A stretch of DNA of 64,000 nucleotides, taken from contig VSDK01010369.1 in assembly GCA_009767595.1 (NCBI GenBank), positions 799,869 to 863,868 of the forward strand, read 5' to 3'. The DNA comes from Symbiodinium kawagutii (Eukaryota > Sar > Dinophyceae > Suessiales > Symbiodiniaceae). Positions 24,160 to 36,087 of this stretch are shown in pieces (within the stretch, counting starts at the first letter, position 1; the number at the start of each line of letters is the position of its first letter). Position numbers and translations under genes: made by a program. A model generated the notes under the pieces. The model was not told the origin of the DNA, did no database searches, and saw only the letters and a program-made list of their open reading frames with translations.

Positions 24160-25139
24160 AAGTGGAGGGAAGAGATTATCACTGGTGCTGGGAGCCGTGT
24201 GTGTTGCGGAGAAATGAACCGGCATGTCCGGAGCCAATTGCGGAGAAATTGCCAACACAGACATGGAGTTTCCGACTCATCGAAAGGAAGATGTCATCAA
24301 GAAGTTTGGAGGAATGACCCGAATAAGAAAGGCTTGAACACATGTGGCTCTGACCTCCCGAATTCCACAAAACCTCAGTTCCAGCCTCTCAGGAAAAGCT
24401 GCCGAAATACATACATCATGCCAGTTCGGCCGCTCACAGGGTGTGTTACCTGATGTTACCTGCTATTTTGGAGCGGAGTAAACTTGGGATGTCTTGTTAG
24501 AAAGCCATTTTGTATGAGATTCCATAGCATATAACCCTGGTTAAATGTTACATAGTTAATATGTTTTTTTTGCTTCGACACTGTGAGTGCATTTTTAGCC
24601 GCAGAAGTGTATGTCAAAGGAGTCAGTTCAGTTTTGGCAATTCATCTCTTGACATGCATTATACAGATGTGCATACATTATACAACATGCTTCTAATAAA
24701 ACATATTATACATGTATATATATATATATATACATTTGTATGCACACCAACATTTGCTCATGAAGAAGTGCACCTCAACAAAACGTTGGTTTCCTTTTTG
24801 GATAACTTGTTTGGCGCCCATGGGGTAGCCGTACTTGTTATACTGATTCCCTTCCCCTGAATAACACCTTTCCGTGGTGCCACAAATGTTTCAATTCTAG
24901 GGTGGTTTAGTGGGAATCAATCATTAGCCAGTCTTCACCATTCAGTTACCCAAGCTAGCCATCATTTTGCCATCAACCAAGCACCAGTCAACAATAAATT
25001 AAATCAGCTGAGTCGACCATCAAGTTTCCATAGTCAGCAACCACCATTTTATAATGAGCCACAGGTATTGACCCTCAAAACCAATTTATAGTTATTGCTT
25101 ATTAGCCTTAACTCTTCAAATCTAATCCTTAATCCTTAT

Positions 25140-25934
25140 CCCGGATTGCGGATTGTAGCATTGCGGATTGGTAGCTGCAGGGTGCAACCTATAGTGGTGC
25201 AGAGGAAGCAATCTGTGAAGGTTTGGTGCAAACCATTGTGCTGTCCAACGTTTGTTGTTTGGGCTACTTAGGGTGCTGTTCAAAGCTGCGCATGGGTGCT
25301 GTACTTGTTGCTTGCTATTTGTCAAGCTCTCAATCAGTTCCAACCTTGAATGACTTGATGCCCACTCCAGAGTACAAAACGAGTGGTTTCGAGCCCGAAA
25401 CCACTCCAAACGTACTTCGGAGTGGTCCTCAGATTGCTGGTTCCCCTCTGTTTGCATAGACTTTGTGAGGCCCACTCCAGAGTACAAAACGAGTGGTTTC
25501 GAGCCCGAAACCACTCCAAACGTACTTCGGAGTGGTCCTCAGATTGCTGGTTCCCCTCTGTTTGCATAGACTTTGTGAGGCCCACTCCAGAGTACAAAAC
25601 GAGTGGTTTCGAGCCCGAAACCACTCCAAACGTACTTCGGAGTGGTCCTCAGATTGCTGGTTCCCCTCTGTTCGCATAGACTTCTGAGGCCCGCCCCAGA
25701 GTACAAAACGAGTGGTTTCGAGCCCGAAACCACTCCAAACGTACTTCGGAGTGGTCCTCAGATTGCTGGTTCCCTCTCTTTGTATAGACTTTGTGAGGCC
25801 CACTCCAGAGCACAAAACGAGTGGTTTCGAGCCCGAAACCATTCCAAACGTACTTCGGAGTGGTCCTCAGATTGCTGGTTCCCCTCTGTTTGCAGGTCCA
25901 GCGGTCACACCTCATATGCACCCGGATTGCGGAT
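25140..25934. repeat. direct repeats flanking the minisatellite
   Basis: The 15-mer CCGGATTGCGGATTG (25142-25156 region) recurs at 25921-25935 in the same orientation, bracketing the 110-bp array. Related GGATT units continue to about 25980. Confidence 0.6.
25361..25894. repeat. 110-bp minisatellite, five units
   Basis: Units start at about 25361, 25471, 25581, 25690 and 25799 (spacing 110, 110, 109, 109). They are almost identical. Each contains a perfect 11-bp inverted repeat (GAGTGGTTTCG, four-base loop, CGAAACCACTC) and a second stem, CCACTCC with GGAGTGG. The several overlapping open frames on both strands all derive from the periodicity. Confidence 0.95.
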
Positions 25935-25999
25935 TGATACGGGTTGCCCACATAGCACGGATTACCCGGATTACGGATTAGTTTTGTACATTTCCAATT

Positions 26000-26690
26000 T
26001 CGAAGCAGCCAGTTAGCCTGTAGTTAATGAACCAAAGTTATGCAGAAACCAGTAAATGACCAAAAACATGTTGTTAACTGTAGTCATCAACCATTCGTTG
26101 ATGAACCACAATCATGATTATGATATTCGAAGTTGTTAAGTTTCCACATTAATGGTCAAACATGGTTATTTCAACATCATTCAGCAATTACTACCTTAAC
26201 CATAGTTCTGAACCAATATTAGTAATTCACTGGTATCCACCATCGTTTTGGTTCATTAACCAAAGTCAATATGCTTGAACATGATTATTTTACCAATTCA
26301 ACAATTCTTGCTGACTTTGCTTATTTTACCACAGTTATCAACTACCCAGCAATTGACCAAAGTGATTCCAGCAACCATGAAGTAAACTAAAATGAGTTAT
26401 TTCATCAACATAATTTTTCTAAAGTAATTTGTTCATTATTTGTAACCATAAACTGGCATAAACCTCGATGAAGTCACCATGAACTGTAATAATATATTTC
26501 ACCAAAGTGATTTCAACCTCAATGATCAGACATAGTCATTTGAACACATTAATTCATCAACCATTACTAACTTAGTTTATTTCACCAAAGTTATGAACTA
26601 ACCAGCAATTGATTGATTAAGCCATTTGAAATCAACCATGGATTAATGCATTAATTCATCAGCCATGGATTCTTCACAACGTAACGGTCG
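26000..26690. other. AT-rich intron
   Basis: Degenerate AACCA/CATTA-rich sequence with no coding signal, ending in the acceptor of the S4 exon. Confidence 0.6.
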
Positions 26691-26695
26691 TTGAG

Positions 26696-26772
26696 GTCTT
26701 ACGACTGCTGCGTCTTTGCCGCGTGGTGCGCTTGGGCAAACTCACTCGAGCTGCTGCCTTCCTCCGGGACCG
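26696..26772 (+). CDS. channel exon: S4 voltage sensor
   Basis: Frame VLRLLRLCRVVRLGKL then TRAAAFLRD. Basic residues every third position (R, R, R, R, K, R) are the signature of the S4 voltage-sensing helix. Acceptor GTTGAG|GTC, donor CCG|GTGGCT. It leaves two nt (CG), and the next exon provides G, giving Arg followed by FESE, as in the family's S4-S5 linker. Confidence 0.9.
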
Positions 26773-27756
26773 GTGGCTTGGTGCACCATGGGACCGGTGC
26801 CCGGGACAAGGGACCCGACCGTAAGGGACCCCCCTGGGAGACCTGCCCTGGAAGTTGCGCTACGAGTCACGCGTTTGGCTGGTTCTAACCATGGTTTATG
26901 AATGGTTACATATTCTTGTAGGGGATCATAATCATAAGCAACGAACGATTTCTGGTTCAACAACTGCTGGCTGGTGGTTTCATTGACATTTCCGATCGAT
27001 TGGTATTTTGGCTGGTTGGTCGACTTGTATTTTCATATGGCTTGGCACTCATGGATTTCTTGAATTTCATGGTTTTGATCCATTGTTTCGAATGTTTCTT
27101 CAAAATGGATATCCAATATGTGTGACTATTAATGGAAGATGGATGCTATTAGATACTGTACACAAAGTGCACAGGTTGGTTGTTGGAGATTATACTGCGG
27201 TGTGTATACATGCATATATGTAATTGTATCTATAAATATGTGTTGTTTAGTTCATAAGTATACCCATGTGTTTTAAATGTGTATATATATATATATAACT
27301 TATAACTATTTATTTGACACAAATACAGCTGGATTGTTACAATCCGAAAATCTGGTCATCCCCACTTAACGTTGGTTTGCGCGACAGATCACACATAATT
27401 TGTGCATACATTCACATACACGCACGGAAGTATCAATGTTTACAGATAATGATATAATCAACTCTACTGCAAGCATATAAACATGACATACACATGTGGA
27501 AACACATATCTCAAAGACGTGTTTTTGTAGACAAGCTGCATATTATGATTTGCATTACTTAAGCACATGTAAATTATTTGATGGTGTATTGAAGTTATAT
27601 TGAATTATATCGTGATGATAAACTGCCCTAATATTTGGATGCCAGGCTTTGCAGTATGATGCAAATACCAAAAGACTAGATGATGATGGGATCTTGTGAC
27701 GTAGGTACATGATAATTAATGTTTATACAATTGTCCGGTGATTGTTGCTCATGATG

Positions 27757-27810
<54 letters not shown>
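27757..27810. repeat. GAT/ATG trinucleotide microsatellite
   Basis: About 17 uninterrupted GAT units. Confidence 0.9.
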
Positions 27811-27813
<3 letters not shown>

Positions 27814-27897
27814 TAATGTTGAGTAGTAGTTTTTAGCATTTGTAATCATCCCTATCGATCATCATTGCTATCATATACCACATGTTGGATCCTGATA

Positions 27898-28003
27898 TGG
27901 GTGTTTCTCGAACTTGGGGTACCCCCAAATCATCCAGTTTATAAACCATTTATAATAGAAAACCAACCATTTGTAAGGGTTTCCAATTTCAAGAACCCTC
28001 CCC
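27898..28003. mobile_element. MITE family A copy
   Basis: TA|TGGGTGTTTCTCGAAC at the left, GGGGTACCCCCAAATCATCC inside, CAATTTCAAGAACCCTCCCC at the right. Confidence 0.65.
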
Positions 28004-28888
28004 AACAAATATGCAATATCAAGCTCATTCTCAGCTCATTTTTGTCATAGGACGCATGTGGTGGTTTTCAACTGACTGGGCGAACAGCCATTTGGGGACG
28101 TGAATGGTGGCGATGGATGACCAGTAAAACCAGAACAAAGTTACCAGTACCATCCAGTACCCACGGTTTTTAACGCCGACTTAATAGCAGAGACTATGGC
28201 TTACATTGATTTACATTATTTTATAATCATTATAAGGTTAGCCATACGCGGATCGACTACAATTGTCAATAAGGGTTGACCTGCCTCAATGAGAAGACAG
28301 TTGTACTGTTTTGGGAGTCGAACCACCTGGGATCGAACCACAGATCTTCAGGGTAGCATTGAACATGCGGGCGATGGCTATGCTGAAACAAGGTAGTCTT
28401 ATACCCGAGGAATTCTGAGACACAATGCAACCGAGGGAATCCTGTGGGAACAGTTGAGGCATGCACCAGTATGCCTTTTGTACATGTTTTCACTGTAGTT
28501 GCTTGATTGGTTCTCTTGGTGGAAGTGGCACCTCACCCTCGTGTAATACAACCTGACGTTCAATGAAAGTCGTTCACAGGACTCCACGCAGCGGATGGGT
28601 CCCAGGGTAAGAATCTAAATGCACCGGTTGGACGATGAACGTCCTGACGAAGAGGTATCAGCCATACTTGCTGGCTGACTTGCGACTGATGTGTCTGGCC
28701 ACAAGATTTGCACATTTGTCACACATCTCACGGAACACCCTATTGATCCAGGACTTGCATGCAGTTCATGGGCACAACTATTTGGATCTTTTTTCTAGAA
28801 CAGGACTCCAAAGTCGCAATCTTTCATCCCCATCACAGCCTTGCAAAGTATAAATGTGCCAGACGCTTCAAAAACGTTGCCCGCTGAG

Positions 28889-28960
28889 GTTTGAATCAGA
28901 GGTCGCCTACACACAGTTTACCCTGGTCATTGCCATGCTGACTATGATTCTCATCTCGAA
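28889..28960 (+). CDS. channel exon: S4-S5 linker and start of S5
   Basis: Starts CCGCTGAG|G, completing the Arg from 26772, then FESEVAYTQF and the hydrophobic TLVIAMLTMILIS. The S-E before a hydrophobic helix is the family pattern at the start of S5. It can end at 28957 (GA donor) or 28960 (GT donor). Both leave two nt and join in phase to 36036, giving ILIS or ILISK before LLLEH. Confidence 0.75.
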
Positions 28961-29149
28961 GTTGCAGCGGATTCGATTGGAATTAGTCAGGTGCCGAAAA
29001 CATCACATATTCTCAGCGATAGTGAGGAGGGTTATTCACCCAAGCAATGACTGTTGTGTCGCAATTTCGCTCCACAAATGGAAGAATGCGGGTGGCCTGC
29101 TAGCCAGGGCTTGCCGTAGCTGATTTGCTGCCCGAAATCTGTGTGAGGA

Positions 29150-32100
29150 CTTTGTTTTTTTTTTGACACTGGAATCATTTTTTTGCGCCACAATTGAAAT
29201 AAGATCTAATGAGTGTGGACCACATATATGAGAATCTATTTTCGTAAAATGCACTGGTCCATATTTTTTGTCGATCATTCGCTCATACATTATTACATAC
29301 CATTGTTTATTTTGTTGTAAAAAGACAGACAGCATGCATAGATTCATACGTGTGTGGATCAGGCCATTCTCACCTCCCGAACTTTCTGCTGTTTGATCAA
29401 AACTGAAGCTGCTTAGCCAATCGCGGCCTCATCATGTTGCATACTCCCCCCTCATCATGGGTTTCCCCGCTCATGTGGTCACTTGGCGGGTCGGCGCTCA
29501 ACATCAAGGAGAGCCCCATTACTTGTCACTTGACAATACAATAATACGGACATCAATTTGTGTGTAAAAGACAATATTAGTTGAATTGTTCATTATTCAT
29601 TGTTTGTATTTATAGATTAGTTCTTCTTCTCCATTATTCCGCATCAACCATTCATTAGTCATTGGGTCATTGTGTTTTTTTTTTGAGATGATGCATGATG
29701 TGCAGGCTGTTGGTTTAACACACACATGTGTGTGTGTGTGTTTATGTTCCCTAATACTTGGATTGGTTGGCTGATTACAACATAACATACATTTCAAAGT
29801 GGTTGAAACGACCGACCAGCACCAGAAAACCTTGATGATTTTAGACTTTGATATCTTTAATTGCAAAGTCGCTTGCAATGTGGTCAAAACACCTTACCCT
29901 GCAATGTGGTCATTGGCCATTCATCATGGGTTGCAAGGCTTGCGTATTTTGGTGCTGATCATATGCCCTCTGTAAGGAAGCAAGTATTTTGATGGGTTGT
30001 CCCGGACAAGGTTGAACCAAGCGGCCCAAGCGGGTGGCCCCGGGATGATTTGGCGATGATTGACGATCATCCACCAGCCGATGAAATAGCCATCAACCAT
30101 TGACCATCATGAGCCATCATGACCCAGCTTCTTAAGCACCATTCGGGAACAACAGATTGCTGGTTAGCAACCTGGTTATTGGCTAATAATTGTATCCAAA
30201 GCCACCGATTGCGTAAGCAGGGGTAAAATTTGGAATGCCCCGCAAGGAGTGGCAGATTGACATACAATATGGGTTTGTCCACAGATGGTGGTACCTACTA
30301 AACATCGTAATAGCCACTGTCAATTGGGAAGCAAACCAGCAAAGGGGTACACCACGATGATCATTTATGGACAAAACCTCATGTTTATATACATAGTTTT
30401 CCACGCATATATGCATTAAGTACTGAAGAATATTGACATCGTCGCATATATACATGATGTCATGTGTTTCTTCTTTAATCATGTACATATTGACATATAT
30501 TTGAATTCGTACATCGATTCAGGTGTTTCTTGACGTGTCTAATTGTTTGGTAATCTTTACGCGGAATGTTTTTTTCCCTAATCAGCACATGTTACATGTT
30601 GGTTTCTATCGGATACAACTACTTAGCTAGTCTCAATGGCTTATTGAGCAACTTACAAGTGCCATGGCAGCACTCTATAGCCAGTTATTTGAAGCCCCTG
30701 GTTTGCCTAGAACCGTCCACACGCAACGGTGATGAGTTACTTGTTTGTATTCATGGCGTGCTCTTTGATTTTGCTTGAGGTTTGCTTGCGGAAACTCGTG
30801 TTTTTGCACAAAAAGTTTAAACAAATTACACAGGTCACAAGTTCCAAGTGCATTCAGGGAGGCATAATCAACAAGACGGCTTGGATCCCTTGTTTATTTC
30901 ACTGCAAGACCACCGGCAATATGGACAGATGGCGGAGGCCATCAAAGCGTCAAGTGCTATACCCCCAAGGGCCCAAGGGGTTGTTCGGTTTGTCGATCCA
31001 ATCAAAAGTGATGATGTGCGGTCATAGTTAAACGGAGTTTGATTTGTTTATTTTTTTTTGAGAAGTAAAATTAACTTAACTACAATACTTGTATAAACAA
31101 ATGCAACCCCGAACCCCCTAATTTATCTTATCCTCATGACTCGGGGGGTTCTCATTGAGTCTATTGTAGTGTAGCAGATTTGTGGACATCCTACTGGAAC
31201 CTTCATTCCATTGCATCTGAGGCAAGTCTGCCTAAAGGGTTGACAAAAACCATATTGAATTCCAAGAGTTTGTTTCTTTTTTTCCAGGGGTGAATCATCT
31301 CATATTTATATTGGAATCAAGCCTAGGTATGTAATTCTGTAATTGACGGTGTTGGAAATTAAGATAGTTTGGCTACATCCGCAATCATAGATCATATCCT
31401 ATCATTTCCAACATAGGCGTTTCTCAACCTCGGGGAACTCCTAAAATCAGGTATTGATCATCTAAAGCAGACTATTTGGGGATGATTTTGGTGGTTTTAT
31501 TTTTGAGAAACACCTTCATTTTTGGTTGTTAATCATAAATCATGTTTTTTCCATGATCAACCAAAATATCTATAATGGTTGGTTATTGAGATTTAGTGGA
31601 TTCAGCCGCCAATATTATACATGTTCCCGCTGGCCTCCTCCCCATGGTATGGTCCTACCCCACTAGTCTTAGTCTCGCATTTGCATGCTATTTGCAGCAT
31701 TCGGAAGCTTTAGCCTCCCATTCGTATGCTATTTGGAGCATTTAGAAGCTTTAGTCTTCCATTTGCACACTATCTGCAGCATTTGGGAACTTGCCGTACT
31801 GCATATAGACTTAGGTACATTACCTATGTATTACCCATATCTACTTATATCTATTTTCACCGAGGCCACCATAATACTTAACTTATTTGATTATTACTAA
31901 GTTACTACATACATACTACCATACTACTACTTAATTTTCTACTACCTTTATACTAGCTACATGTTGCCTACATGCTACTTGAACACTACTTATATACTAC
32001 CAATGTGCTACCTAAACACCACATCAACACTACCTATTTAATACCAATATACCACCTATTTACCACCCGTTTACTACCTACACCCTCGCTTTTATACACA

Positions 32101-32440
32101 ACCACTGATATTATATGTTCATGTATAATTCTCAATGTCAGCTATCGACAGAAGCCTGGGTTTGATCTAATGAAAAAGAAGTAGCTACCAAAAAACCAAT
32201 TGCTGTGAGAACACTTTCGAAACTTTCGCAGTTGTTGGGACTGATAATTCCAGGACGGTAGTCGGCAGGGCATTTGCTTGCATAGAAACGTTCATCGATC
32301 CAGCGACCTCGTAACAAGCCATGGGAAGCATTTGCATTTCTCACATTTTAATGATCTGCGCATGTATGTATATAACAATTTCTTGACATGAGCACAGGTT
32401 GACTTGTGATTGAATTATGTCATCTGAAATTATTGCATTT
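29150..32440. other. non-coding intron sequence
   Basis: Part of the 7-kb S5 intron. AT-rich with a few TG/CA runs (29720-29743) and one family A element (31414). From 31.6 to 32.1 kb it carries degenerate CTACTT/CTACCTA-like repeats. No exon was recognised. Confidence 0.5.
31414..31514. mobile_element. MITE family A copy
   Basis: Left end GGCGTTTCTCAACCTCGGGG, right end TATTTTTGAGAAACACC. Confidence 0.6.
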
Positions 32441-32586
32441 AGACAGACATGCATCCCTTCTCAAGATTGCTGAGTCAAATCATGTGTGGGGTCCACGGTC
32501 ACTGCTTATTACGGCTTATGCGTTTGATAGCTTGTTTGGCTCATTTTTTTGTTCTTTTTCGTGCCAATTCTTCGTTTTTTGCCGCC

Positions 32587-32930
32587 ATGTCCGCGTCATC
32601 AGAATCAGCACCAAGCGCCACAGAGGGAGCGGCACCGTCCCCAGCCGCCACCCCACTCATCACTGAGAGGGTGCGCCTTTTGGGTGACGCCCTCTGCGGC
32701 GGTTACCCCGGGGTATCGGCACCCCTTGCCTTCGAGGCACTGGGGATGCCTTCTACGTTGCCCAAGCTTACTCTACAGCGGTATGTGGAGCTGCTGGACA
32801 TGGCCGAGGTGAGTCGAGAAATCGCACCGCACATGGCGGCTGCGTGCGAGATGACTCACGCTCAGGCGATTGAGGTCCTGGAGCATATGGGCATTGTGCC
32901 CGCGCTCCAGGAGGCCGGGCTTCATGCTAA
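32587..32930 (+). CDS. first exon of a possible nested gene
   Basis: ATG at 32587 (context GCCGCCATGT) opens a GC-rich frame: a Ser/Ala/Pro start (MSASSESAPSATEGAAPS), then a folded-looking helical region (VRLLGDALCGGYPG, LQRYVELLDMAEVS, ACEMTHAQAIEVLEHMG). It ends near CTAA|GTTTTT or CAT|GCTAAG. The codon composition contrasts sharply with the surrounding intron. It does not match any part of the channel and lies inside the intron that splits S5, so it is probably a separate nested gene. The family is not recognised. Confidence 0.6.
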
Positions 32931-33116
32931 GTTTTTTGTTTCATTGTGTGACATTTCTTATAGATGGTATTTAAATGCGTTGGTTGACACACATTTGTGT
33001 ATATAGACATTTTCATTCATTCACATATTCTACAAATAGATGAAATAAAAATGTGTGTGTGTTTTCCCTTTTTCCTCCATAAGAAAAAACTTTTCGGATA
33101 AATGTGCAGCTTCAAG

Positions 33117-33300
33117 TGGTGATATGATCCACGTACGCCATGAAGGTGTACCACATAACCCTGAGGCCCCGTCAGCAAGCCTCTCCTCCCCTTTACCAGC
33201 TTCGGTAAAGGAAAAGCGCTCGGAATCGTCTGACAGGGAGGATGATTCCGACGCTTCCGAAGAATCTTCAGCGCTGCGGCTCCAGGACGGATTTTGTTGG
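33117..33300 (+). CDS. acidic/Ser-rich exon of the possible nested gene
   Basis: Frame GDMIHVRHEGVPHNPEAPS followed by an acidic low-complexity run (SESSDREDDSDASEESSA), ending LQDGFCW before GTTATC. Starting after TTCAAG|T, it agrees in phase with a GT donor at 32931. It is probably a disordered linker. Confidence 0.5.
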
Positions 33301-33419
33301 GTTATCTCAAATTTTCTCCATGAAGTATGAATCTTTGTATCATATTTTGAAAATAGTTCGAGCCTTGGAATACACACACAGATATATATATATATATATT
33401 TGTGTGTGTTTTGCATCAG

Positions 33420-33446
33420 GTCCGAGATGATTTGCATTACGCCCGA
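33420..33446 (+). CDS. possible short exon of the nested gene
   Basis: After TTTGCATCAG| (pyrimidine-rich) the phase-0 frame reads VRDDLHYAR. The donor is unclear. It is supported only by the acceptor and by phase with 33300. Confidence 0.3.
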
Positions 33447-33907
33447 CCTATATGCTACTTATACACTACTTAGACGCTACCTCTACATTACCTATATGCC
33501 ACCTATTTGCTACTTCAAAAATTATATAGTACCTATAATACCTACAAAGTTCCTTTAGGCTACCTAGACGCTACCTCTACATTGTTTTTGTGCTACCTAT
33601 ATGCCACCAATTTGCTATATATCTCTTCATTTCTTACAGTACATATTTCCTGAACACTACCGATTTGCTACCGAGATGTTATTTACATACTACCCACATA
33701 TCCATACAGTACCACTTGCATAATATTTGTACCGCCTACCTACTATTATATTACTCGAAAATTACCAACTCCCCAACCCCATCACCCCAAGAGGGGAGGG
33801 AGGGGGCTAATGAACCACAACCACACCACACCACAGGGGGTGTGGAAGGGGGTAGTATATACGAGGTACAATGGCCATGGGTGGGGGGGGGGGGCCAGAA
33901 CCTGGAA

Positions 33908-34134
33908 CATACATACATACATACATACATACATGCATGCATGCATACATACATACATGCATGTATGCATGTATGCATGTATGCATGTATGCATGTATGC
34001 ATGTATGCATGTATGCATGTATGCATGTATGCATGTATGCATGTATGCATGTATGCATGTATGCATGTATGCATGCATGCATGCATGCATGTATGTATGT
34101 ATGTATGTATGTATGTATGTATGTATGTATGCAT
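33908..34134. repeat. ATAC/ATGC/ATGT compound tetranucleotide array
   Basis: CATA units, then alternating CATG and TATG (ATGCATGT), then GTAT units, over about 225 bp, preceded by a run of 12 G (about 33882-33893). The His/Tyr/Met/Cys-repeat open frames on both strands are artefacts of this array. Confidence 0.95.
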
Positions 34135-34610
34135 TTAATTAAGTATTTATTTCTAGCAACAATAGATTTAGATAGGTCAAATTGTTGTGAATATATATAT
34201 ATATATATATGTACCTTCTTGGCCTTTATGTAAAAATATTTACATACAAATATGCAAAAATGTTTTTACATAGTCTCTCCACGGAGGATGAAAACAGAGC
34301 CGCTGTCCGCAAGAACAATATTTTCATCCCCAGCCATGAAAATCATCTGCAATTTTTTCTGGAAAAACAAAAACATCCCCAGGCAGTTCTGGGATGTGCC
34401 ACTCCGTGGGTTGTTGTCATCATCATGACCAACACCATCCTCATCATCATTTAATTATGTCATCAGAAACTTGGCAACATCACCACCATCCACGCCATCA
34501 TCATTAATCATGGTGAAATATAAGTCTATCTTTGATTTATTTTTTGAAATACATATGTTTTGGATCATATCAGCATTGTCGCCAACAACCATTTTCCATC
34601 CATCCTCCTC

Positions 34611-34613
<3 letters not shown>

Positions 34614-34642
<29 letters not shown>
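34614..34642. repeat. TCA trinucleotide microsatellite
   Basis: About ten TCA units within a longer CAT/ATC-rich tract (34420-34710). Confidence 0.8.
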
Positions 34643-35410
34643 CAATGCATCATAACAAGCATCATAACAAGCATCACCTTCATTATCATCAGCACCATCA
34701 TCACGGTCAGACATGAGTTCTTGGCGTCCAGGAATCCTTATCATTGCATCATCCGGTATCCTTCAAACATCACCGGTTGCCAAACGGGCATTTACAAACA
34801 TCACCTATCACACCGCATCATCACCCAGCATCTATCCTCTGTGTCAACCACCCATCATCCATCACCAAAGCAGCGGGTATGTGCAAGAGCCTCTTGCTTG
34901 ATGGCCTTTGGATCCTCATTTCCCTGCGCGTGTCAAGCTGTAACATGAAGGGATTACTCCGCAAGTTCGCAAGATTATGCCGCCGTGTTTTTTTTTGCAT
35001 CTTAGTGATATGATCCCAATTATTTTCAAAGTTCCTGTCTTGAGCTACATTTTTCTTCCAACAGGGCAAGGGGCTGACAAGTCTTGCAACTGACGTTGAA
35101 TTTGCGATCAAGGTTGCGTCAGCTATGCATCACCTTGATGTTGCTGAAGTCGAAATTTAACATTTTCCCGCATTCCCTGAAACAGATCTGGACAATTTCG
35201 GATGTTCCCGAAGACTTTCTTTGCCTTGAAGCAGTGTTTGGACGCAAGATTTGTCAAACCAAGAAAACAATGACAAAACAAAGGAAACAAAAATCCGGAG
35301 GAAAACAATGGAAAGCCACAGAAAGGAATTCAGAAAAATACAGAAAATAATTTTTGCGGACCAGCGCCAAAGCTGGCCATTTTGAATTTTCAACAAATTC
35401 CAAAGAATGA

Positions 35411-35597
35411 TCCCAAGGTAGAAAGGAGCAAGGAAACCAATGGAGTGGATGTTCAAAAGCTGCTGCTGGACTTGAATCTGAAGACGACGATGGCAGTCCT
35501 GATGAAGCAGAGAGCGCAAGCAAGCAGGTGTTGCTCAAGAACATGTGGACAATGGTAACAACGCACATGACCAAAAATCGCTGCGAAGTCCCTCAAG
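35411..35597 (+). CDS. exon of the possible nested gene (acidic, then helical)
   Basis: A + frame open from 35411 to 35614 reads SKAAAGLESEDDDGSPDEAE, then SASKQVLLKNMWTMVTTHM and NRCEVPQ. It has no ATG near its start. Its acidic character resembles the 33117 exon. The start acceptor is uncertain (CCAAG or GAAAG at 35414-35427). It may end at CAA|GTTTTA. Confidence 0.5.
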
Positions 35598-35603
35598 TTT
35601 TAA

Positions 35604-35771
35604 TCTTGCGATGGTGATGGTGGGCGCAACTGCGCGTTTGCGGCTGCTTGTGAAAAACCATTTTGCCAGGTCACAATTAATTGTGCTTGCGGTCAACCGG
35701 CGGCTTGCGAAAACAAAGGGTGTGCCCACGTAGCTGGCCCCTTGGCGGGTCAGGATTCCAAGCGCACAGGC
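35604..35771 (+). CDS. Cys-rich open segment of the possible nested gene
   Basis: The frame after TAA (35601) is open for 56 codons to TGA at 35772 and has ten Cys: CDGDGGRNCAFAAACEKPFC, then INCACGQPAACENKGC. The spacing looks metal-binding, but no standard zinc-finger family was matched. It follows the 35411 segment in another frame, so an intron or frameshift separates them. A third frame (35734-35907) is also open and basic (ATRKLVAKWWGPKR). Confidence 0.4.
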
Positions 35772-36035
35772 TGAAAGGGCGACCAGAAAGCTGGTAGCAA
35801 AATGGTGGGGGCCCAAGCGCTCTAATTTCTTGCGGGCGGGGCATTCTTCTCGCAGAAAAGCATCGTTTTTGCATTCACAAGGTGGAGGCCCCGTAGTTAC
35901 AAGACGTTAGAAAGTAATTGTTTATGGTTGCAGCTTCCATAACTTAGTAATTACTTTGCTTCATTCTAGTTACTAACCCACTTAGGCTGGGAGGCCTTCC
36001 TTGTAATGTCGATGGTTTTTTGATCGTCTGCTGAG

Positions 36036-36087
36036 GCTTCTCTTGGAACACGTCATTGCATGTGGATGGTTCGGTCCCGTGGCCGGC
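36036..36087 (+). CDS. channel exon: end of S5
   Basis: After a pyrimidine tract ending CTGCTGAG|, the frame LLLEHVIACGWFGPVAG matches the conserved end of S5 (H-x-x-A-C-x-W) in EAG/CNG-type channels. It joins in phase with 28957/28960. The exit is uncertain: GT at 36074 leaves one nt, while GC at 36088 leaves phase 0 and fits the 40327 exon. Confidence 0.75.

Noticed and set aside
24112..24453. 113-codon open frame on the + strand
   Set aside because: It starts inside a family A element, lies in an intron whose flanking exons already join in phase, and shows no family similarity. A real unrelated gene cannot be fully excluded.
25122..25951. Several 60-137 codon frames on both strands
   Set aside because: All are produced by the 110-bp tandem repeat, whose units lack stops in several frames.
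33590..34233. Long His/Met/Tyr/Cys-repeat proteins on both strands
   Set aside because: Translation of the ATAC/ATGC tetranucleotide array; not genes.
35157..35874. Minus-strand frames of 90-120 codons
   Set aside because: They mirror GC-rich + strand segments; no start context or family support.
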